From assembly GCA_021772955.1 (NCBI GenBank), contig JAJFKZ010000055.1, positions 1-36,221 of the forward strand: DNA of 36,221 bases, read 5' to 3'. Within the stretch, counting starts at the first letter, position 1, and every line of letters starts with the position of its first letter. This document shows, one piece after another, positions 30,595 to 36,221 of this stretch. Source of the DNA: Gammaproteobacteria bacterium (GTDB lineage Bacteria; Pseudomonadota; Gammaproteobacteria; Xanthomonadales; Wenzhouxiangellaceae). Position numbers and translations under genes: made by a program. The notes beneath the pieces are model-generated. The model had not been told where the DNA came from and searched no databases. It saw only the letters and a list, made by a program, of their open reading frames with translations.

Positions 30595-31761
30595 ATGCAG
30601 TATTTCACACCCCGATCAGGCCAAAGCAGACTGCAGTCCATGGCAGTACCGATTCTGCTGTGTGTGTTAGCGCTAGTGTTGCTCAATGGCTGTCAAAGCA
30701 CAGTTGAAAAACCCGTAGTGCCACTGCCTGCCCCCGTCTTGCCACCGCCACCTCCCGCACCACCGCCAGTGGCTGAGCCGGTGGTGACCGACCTGCATGA
30801 AATCATACAGCTACTGCAAGATGGCAACACCGAACTGGTCGAGCGATCGCTACAGGCCATGCTGGCTCAACCCGACGGGCAAAACCAGAACAGCTATACC
30901 GTCCGATTGCTGTTGCGACAGCTGCAGACCGAGGCACAGACTTTGCTTGGCAGCGAGCACAAGATCATCACAGTGCAAACTGGTGACACGCTGTCGGTGC
31001 TGGCCCAGACGCATCTGGGCAATGCCATGCTGTTTTATGCCTTGGCGCGCTACAACGACATCGAGGTTCCGCGGCTATTGGAAAAAGGCCGTCAGCTCAA
31101 GATTCCGCTGGACTACAAATCGGACAGAGCCGGTCATGCGGCGTCGACTGAAGTGGATCAACGCTCAGCGCTGGAACGCGTTGCCACCTTTTTACTTGCC
31201 AGCGGCGCCACCCGTGAGGCTTGGCAGACACTGCTGCAAGCAGCAGCAAAGCAGCAACTGTCAGACGATGGGTGGCAACAGCTGTTTCAGTTGAGCCAGG
31301 ATCTGGCCGATGCCGCGATTCATGACAAGCGCGCGAATGAGGCCATCGATACCCTGAGACAGGCTCGAAAAGTCTTTCCTGAAGGCAACTATGGCGCGCA
31401 GCTGCAAGCCAGCCTGACTCGCATCCGGTCCATGGCCAAGTTGCAGCAAAGCGCTGATGCATTGGATGGCAAAAACCTTGAAGCTGCGTGGCAACTGGCT
31501 GCAGAGGCGAAAGCGATTGACCCGGATTACCCACTGGCGGTTGATGAGGCAGCCAATTTGAAGACTGCATTGATCCAGCAGTTGCATGAAAACGCATTGC
31601 GTCACTGGCGTGATCGCGAACTCGATGACGCCATCAAGCTATGGCAGAAGTTGCTAAGCATCCAGGGCGACTTTGAACCAGCGGAAGTTTACCTGCAGCG
31701 TGCCAGAGCCATGCAGGACAAATTGGCAGACAAATTCGGTACTGACGTAGACTCAGCTTAA
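30595..31761 (+). CDS. LysM-domain, TPR-like predicted lipoprotein (ORF could start at 30559)
   Basis: Lipobox LLNGC; Pro-rich linker; LysM HKIITVQTGDTLSVLAQTHLGNAMLFYALARYNDI; C-terminal TPR-like helices. Confidence 0.85.
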   Translation: MQYFTPRSGQSRLQSMAVPILLCVLALVLLNGCQSTVEKPVVPLPAPVLPPPPPAPPPVAEPVVTDLHEIIQLLQDGNTELVERSLQAMLAQPDGQNQNSYTVRLLLRQLQTEAQTLLGSEHKIITVQTGDTLSVLAQTHLGNAMLFYALARYNDIEVPRLLEKGRQLKIPLDYKSDRAGHAASTEVDQRSALERVATFLLASGATREAWQTLLQAAAKQQLSDDGWQQLFQLSQDLADAAIHDKRANEAIDTLRQARKVFPEGNYGAQLQASLTRIRSMAKLQQSADALDGKNLEAAWQLAAEAKAIDPDYPLAVDEAANLKTALIQQLHENALRHWRDRELDDAIKLWQKLLSIQGDFEPAEVYLQRARAMQDKLADKFGTDVDSA

Positions 31762-31791
31762 TTCGAACCAGGGTCGGAACACGCTTCCGGG

Positions 31792-33585
31792 TCAGCGCTT
31801 TTTGTGGATACTGCGGACATTACCAACCGCAGTGCCAGCCGAAGTGCCAGAGTCGCTGCTAGCGCCGTTGGGCTGATCAATCGTAGTGTCGGTATTGACA
31901 CTGCTAAGGTCGACGGTCTGTTCTGCAGCAGTAGCACTGTCACCAACAAACTCCGACGCCGGAATCTGGCTTTGTTGCATCTGGTTTTGTTGCATCTGGC
32001 TTTGTTGCATCTGTGGGGGCGCTTGCAGTGCGCGCTCGTCCAGAAAGATGGCCAGACGATTGAACTGCTTGTGGGCATCGGCAAATTCGTCACGCGCGCC
32101 TGATTCGATGCGTATGTCGCGCTGACCACTGGCCAGCCGCTTCAGCCCCAGTGACAGCTCGGATATCGAATGCTGTTGTTTGCGCGTCAACCAGCTCAAG
32201 CCAATCATTGCCGCCAACAAAGTCAGACCAAACACCATCGCCAGCATGATCAGCGTGGTGTTGGCGGCCTCGGTCATCGCGCTGCCATCAAGCCCCAGAT
32301 ACACTTCACCGACCCGCTGTGACTGAAACCTGACCGGCACCTGAAAAATCAGCTGTCCAGCCTCATTGTGGAGCAGTCGAATGGCCTCGGATGGCCGCTT
32401 GATTTCAATCCCGCCGGGTATGACCTGCTCACGGCCACGCATGTACGGATTGGTGCTGGCCACGACCACACCGCTGGCATCGGTTACGTGCACAAACTCG
32501 ACTTCGGCATTGACGGAAAAATCCGATACCATCAGGCCCAGCGCAGTGGAGTCTTCCAGAATCAGCGGCTCGGCGCTTTCCTGAGCGATGATGCTGGTCA
32601 GCGCATCGCCATAACCGTAGGTCGTTTGCGTGATCGCCGTGGTCTGGCTGTTATAAACATAGGCAAGCCCAAGCAGCAAAGTCATCGACACCGCCACACC
32701 GATGACCGCGGTACGCCGCCAGGCGATAGAATTTCGGCGCACACTTTGCAAAATACCCCGTTGCATTCCGGCCTGAATGTCCTCCAGCTCATCACCGACC
32801 TTGGCGGCATCGTCAGGGCGACTGGCCGGGTTATGGTTGGTCAGCCTGCGCACCAGATTGATCAGGGCGCGTGGCGTGTTCGCATCAGCAGCACGCAACG
32901 GTTTCATGCGTCGGTTGTTGATCGCATCAACGACTTCTGAGACCGTATTGCCCGCGTAGGGCAGTTCCCCGCTGAGCAACTGAAACAACACCACGCCAAG
33001 CGCATACATGTCGGAGCTGCGGCTGGCCTCAGTGCCATTGATTTGCTCCGGCGCCATGTAATGCGGAGTACCCAACAGGTAGCTGCCATCCTGATCTGAT
33101 CGACGCCGACCTTCGATGGCAGCAATGCCGAAATCCATCAGCTTGACGCGGCCGGTTTCCGGGTCGAAATGAATATTGGCGGGCTTGATATCGCGGTGGA
33201 TGACACCCTGGGAATGGGCATACTGCAGTGCCTCGCACAGCTGCATGGCGATATCCAGAATCGTTGCGACCGGCAACGATCGGTCGTTTTGACGATGCAG
33301 ATAATCAGCCAGTGTGGTGCCGGGTATCAGTTCCATGACCAGGTACGGCATGGCATCACCCTGACCAACATCAAACACGGTGACAATGTTGGCGTGACCT
33401 AGCCTGCCGGCAGCGCGCGCCTCGCGCAGAAACCGCTGTCGACTGCCGACATCCCGAGCCAGATCTTCGCGCAAAACCTTGATGGCAAGGTGTCGGTCAA
33501 TACGATTGTCGAACGCCTCGTAGACGATTGACATAGAACCGCGACCAATCTCGCGGGTTATCTGATAGCGGCCAATCCTTTCCAT
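31792..33585 (-). CDS. Transmembrane serine/threonine protein kinase with extracytoplasmic sensor and HAMP-like region
   Basis: YQITREIGRGSMSIVYEA, HRDIKPANIHFD, DFG, APEQINGTEASRSSDMYALGV; TM segments TAVIGVAVSMTLLLGLAYVY and LIMLAMVFGLTLLAAMIGL. Confidence 0.95.
   Translation of the reverse strand: MERIGRYQITREIGRGSMSIVYEAFDNRIDRHLAIKVLREDLARDVGSRQRFLREARAAGRLGHANIVTVFDVGQGDAMPYLVMELIPGTTLADYLHRQNDRSLPVATILDIAMQLCEALQYAHSQGVIHRDIKPANIHFDPETGRVKLMDFGIAAIEGRRRSDQDGSYLLGTPHYMAPEQINGTEASRSSDMYALGVVLFQLLSGELPYAGNTVSEVVDAINNRRMKPLRAADANTPRALINLVRRLTNHNPASRPDDAAKVGDELEDIQAGMQRGILQSVRRNSIAWRRTAVIGVAVSMTLLLGLAYVYNSQTTAITQTTYGYGDALTSIIAQESAEPLILEDSTALGLMVSDFSVNAEVEFVHVTDASGVVVASTNPYMRGREQVIPGGIEIKRPSEAIRLLHNEAGQLIFQVPVRFQSQRVGEVYLGLDGSAMTEAANTTLIMLAMVFGLTLLAAMIGLSWLTRKQQHSISELSLGLKRLASGQRDIRIESGARDEFADAHKQFNRLAIFLDERALQAPPQMQQSQMQQNQMQQSQIPASEFVGDSATAAEQTVDLSSVNTDTTIDQPNGASSDSGTSAGTAVGNVRSIHKKR
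31966..32010. repeat. Three tandem 15-bp repeats (ctggYtttgttgcat) within the kinase C-terminus
   Basis: 31966-31980, 31981-31995, 31996-32010 near-identical; encode MQQSQ MQQNQ MQQSQ. Confidence 0.95.
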
Positions 33586-33610
33586 ATCTGGGTAGCTCGT
33601 GCGTTAGCCG

Positions 33611-34126
33611 CTAGCGCAGGTAAGCCCAGACGCCGGCGGCAATCAACGTGCTCAGCAGCAACAGAATCTGCCACCACTTGCGAGCTCCGCTGTTGATCGC
33701 TGCAGCTCTGGCACGTTTATCATCCGGGTAATCGAAACGCAGCCTGATGCGTCCCAGGCGCAATACATCGCCATGTTGCAGGTCGTGCGCAAACACTTTT
33801 TGTTCATTCACATAGATGCCGTTGGTGGACAGCAGATTGATAATACGCCAACCCTTGTCGGTGTAGTTCAAACGGGCGTGCTCGGCGGACAGACTGGGCT
33901 CGTCGATGCGGATGTCACAGGAGGCAGCGCGTCCGATGGTCATTTGCCCGGCGTACAGCGGAAACACCTTGTCAGCCACAGGTTCTGCCATGCCGATCAG
34001 TTGTACTTTATCAGCCGGCGGGGCCTGGGATTGCTCTGCAGCGAGCAGGTCCTCCAGCTCTGCAGCTGAAAACATCTGTGTGCCCTGTGGGCCCTGCTTG
34101 TCTGATGATCTGGTGTCTGAGGACAT
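33611..34126 (-). CDS. FHA-domain protein with C-terminal transmembrane helix
   Basis: MTIGRAASCDIRIDEPSLSAEHARLNYTDKGWRIINLLSTNGIYVNEQKV; C-terminal WQILLLLSTLIAAGVWAYL. Confidence 0.93.
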   Translation of the reverse strand: MSSDTRSSDKQGPQGTQMFSAAELEDLLAAEQSQAPPADKVQLIGMAEPVADKVFPLYAGQMTIGRAASCDIRIDEPSLSAEHARLNYTDKGWRIINLLSTNGIYVNEQKVFAHDLQHGDVLRLGRIRLRFDYPDDKRARAAAINSGARKWWQILLLLSTLIAAGVWAYLR

Positions 34127-34448
34127 GGCAACAGTCTACCTGCGTAAGTCGGCAAAAATCACGGCGGGAGTAACCATGATCGACGTCAAAGGCATTCCAG
34201 CTCCCTGCCATCGGCGACTGGTCCCCCCCGGCAGTCGGTAAACACATTCGCCGCCGGTCAGAAATCCTTTCATTACGACAGCAATCCAACAGACATCTCA
34301 ATGCAGGTAAAACGAAACAGCTTGAGATGCTTGCAATGAATACGTAAACCAGTATATCACTACTTTGTCAGACCGCCGCAAGTAGACAATTCAGGAACAT
34401 GCAAGCATGCGTAGGCGAAGCTGTAGACCAACATCCGATTGTTGCGGC

Positions 34449-34698
34449 GCTAGCCCGCATAGTGCACGAGGACGGACGTTCAGGTATAAAAAGCGTATGC
34501 ACACCAATAAGTTATAACGAAATTGATCGAAATTGCAAAAGTACAGTTTGTCCTATTCGGTTTTAGGAAAAACCTGCCGTCATATTTTGGCATATCCTCC
34601 TTGAACCTTAGCCAGCTATGGCTCTGCGGACGATGCACCAAACTACTTTGGCAGATTTCCCCTAAAATCCGAATCCCTCATGCACTATGCGGGCTAGC
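34449..34698. mobile_element. About 250-bp MITE-like element with 23-bp terminal inverted repeats
   Basis: gctagcccgcatagtgcacgagg (34449-34471) versus cctcatgcactatgcgggctagc (34676-34698): 22/23 inverted match; no coding ORF. Confidence 0.75.
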
Positions 34699-34927
34699 AG
34701 CCTGTCGGACTTGACCGACGGTAGCGAGACAAAGCCAGTTTGCGACAGGTTTTTCCATCCTTTGAGGCGAATTAGTGACCCTGCTTAACGACAAATCGAC
34801 AGGATTACCGATTTGCACGGCTGCAAGCCGCCCCGCCGGGGTCGGGCACACGGAAGTGCCCCATGAAAAAGATCGCGAAACAGGGCCAAACCCGGCATTC
34901 CCGCCGCCGATCAGTGTCAAGCTGCAA

Positions 34928-34946
34928 GATAATGATTACTATCAAC
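34928..34946. promoter_or_regulatory. Putative Fur box
   Basis: gataatgattactatcaac matches 14-15 of 19 positions of GATAATGATAATCATTATC. Confidence 0.4.
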
Positions 34947-34993
34947 ATATCCATTGCCTCACGCCGGGCTCTGCACCATCAGCATACCCCGTT

Positions 34994-35002
34994 TGCTATA
35001 AT
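34994..35002 (+). promoter_or_regulatory. Putative extended -10 promoter (TGcTATAAT) for the beta-hydroxylase gene
   Basis: Exact TATAAT with TGn extension about 37 nt upstream of the ATG; no clear -35. Confidence 0.5.
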
Positions 35003-35038
35003 CGCTGGCGTGATCGGCTACCTAATAATACTTAAGCC

Positions 35039-35878
35039 ATGCCCAAACCCAGTAAGCCATCAGCAGCTGACTCGTCAAATGCCAGGCATGGCTATTTCAG
35101 TGACCATGACTGGCGCATCAACCACAGCAAACAAGAGGCTGAAGCTCGCGCTGCCGTTGCCTCCGGCTGGCTGGCACGCATCGGCACCAGACTGTTGCAC
35201 TTTGCAGAGCGCCAAATAGCCAAATCATCCATGGTTGGTGCCAGCCCGGTGTTGGCAACCGAACAATTCCCCTGGGTCAAGGACATCGAAGCCAGCGCCG
35301 ACAAGATTCGCCGCGAACTTGACGGCATCTTGCTGCGACACGATGAACTGCCGAATTTTCAGGATGTTACACCGGGTGTGGATGCAATCAATCAGGACAA
35401 CAACTGGAAAACCTGGTTTTTCTTTGGTTATGGCGTGCGTATCGACCAGAACTGTGCCGCCTGCCCGGAAACTACCCGCGCTCTGGAACAGATCCCGGGC
35501 ATGAAAACCGCGTTTTTCTCGATCCTGTCACCGGGCAAGCACATACCCGAGCACTTCGGGCCATTCAATGGCGTGCTGCGCTATCACTTGGGCTTGCAGG
35601 TACCCAAAAATGCCGAGAACTGCCGCATCCGCGTGCATGACCAGATCTATCACTGGAACGCCGGCGAAAGCCTGATTTTTGACGACACATTCAACCACGA
35701 GGTTTGGAACGATACCGACGAGCAACGGGTCGTATTGTTTGTCGATTTTGTCCGCCCCTGCCGCTGGCCAGGCAATTTTTTCAACTGGTGCGTGCTGACC
35801 ATCGCCTCAAGCCTGCCCATACTGAAAACCGCCCGCAAACAGCACCTGCAGTGGGAACAGTCGTTTTTTAAGAAATAA
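35039..35878 (+). CDS. Aspartyl/asparaginyl beta-hydroxylase family Fe(II)/2OG dioxygenase (LpxO-like)
   Basis: SPGKHIPEHFGPFNGVLRYHLGLQVP and ESLIFDDTFNHEVWNDTDEQRVVLFVDFVRP. Confidence 0.92.
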   Translation: MPKPSKPSAADSSNARHGYFSDHDWRINHSKQEAEARAAVASGWLARIGTRLLHFAERQIAKSSMVGASPVLATEQFPWVKDIEASADKIRRELDGILLRHDELPNFQDVTPGVDAINQDNNWKTWFFFGYGVRIDQNCAACPETTRALEQIPGMKTAFFSILSPGKHIPEHFGPFNGVLRYHLGLQVPKNAENCRIRVHDQIYHWNAGESLIFDDTFNHEVWNDTDEQRVVLFVDFVRPCRWPGNFFNWCVLTIASSLPILKTARKQHLQWEQSFFKK

Positions 35879-35959
35879 CCAGCACACCAGCACCTGATCT
35901 GGCCATAATAGCGTTGGCAACATGACTTTCTGCTTCACCCCATTGCGAGGATCACAACC

Positions 35960-36220
35960 TTGAATCTGAAAAAACACGGCCAGATTGCCTATCGGACAGC
36001 GCGACTGATCGTGGTCTGCGTGGTAGGCGCCACACTGATGCTGGCCGGCATTGTCATGTTGGTCACACCCGGTCCCGGCTGGGGCGCCATCGCCGGAGCG
36101 CTAGCCGTACTATCGATCGAATTCGCCTGGGCCAGACGCTGGCTGCAGGAAGTCAAAAAACGCGGCAAGCAGGCCGTGGATATGGTTCGCAACAGGAACG
36201 GCAAGGATCGACCCAGCTGA
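35960..36220 (+). CDS. PGPGW family putative transmembrane protein
   Basis: MLVTPGPGWGAIAGALAVLSIEFAWARRWL signature. Confidence 0.88.
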   Translation: MNLKKHGQIAYRTARLIVVCVVGATLMLAGIVMLVTPGPGWGAIAGALAVLSIEFAWARRWLQEVKKRGKQAVDMVRNRNGKDRPS

Positions 36221-36221
36221 A

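Noticed and set aside
34011-34301. 96 aa minus-strand ORF overlapping the FHA gene start
   Set aside because: Out of frame with the clear FHA coding sequence and no recognisable content

Overview
This 36.2 kb window looks like the chromosome of a gammaproteobacterium and is mostly housekeeping genes. (1) Positions 0.5-11.1 kb hold the rimP-nusA-infB-rbfA-truB-rpsO-pnp translation/RNA-decay cluster on the minus strand. A plus-strand tyrA (chorismate mutase/prephenate dehydrogenase) splits it between truB and rpsO. (2) Positions 11.5-18.8 kb are accessory: a secreted DUF3494/ice-binding-like protein with an IPTL-CTERM-like tail, a cupin, a prolyl oligopeptidase lipoprotein, a porin-like protein and a SAM methyltransferase. 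(3) Positions 19.0-22.6 kb form a storage-granule-like locus: a phasin, a TPR protein, and a WS/DGAT acyltransferase whose C-terminus carries 14 perfect-length 15-bp repeats encoding a lysine-rich tail. (4) Positions 23.2-30.4 kb hold accD-folC-SPOR-cvpA-purF-phrB. (5) Positions 30.6-34.1 kb hold a LysM/TPR lipoprotein convergent with a sensor Ser/Thr kinase and an FHA protein. (6) Positions 35.0-36.2 kb hold an aspartyl/asparaginyl beta-hydroxylase and a PGPGW-family membrane protein. A dispersed, IS-end-like repeat (consensus about gctagcccgcatagttcatgaagg) occurs at four or five ends and bounds two MITE-like elements. I found no convincing CRISPR array, rRNA or tRNA by eye. All family calls come from reading the translations; no database search was run.
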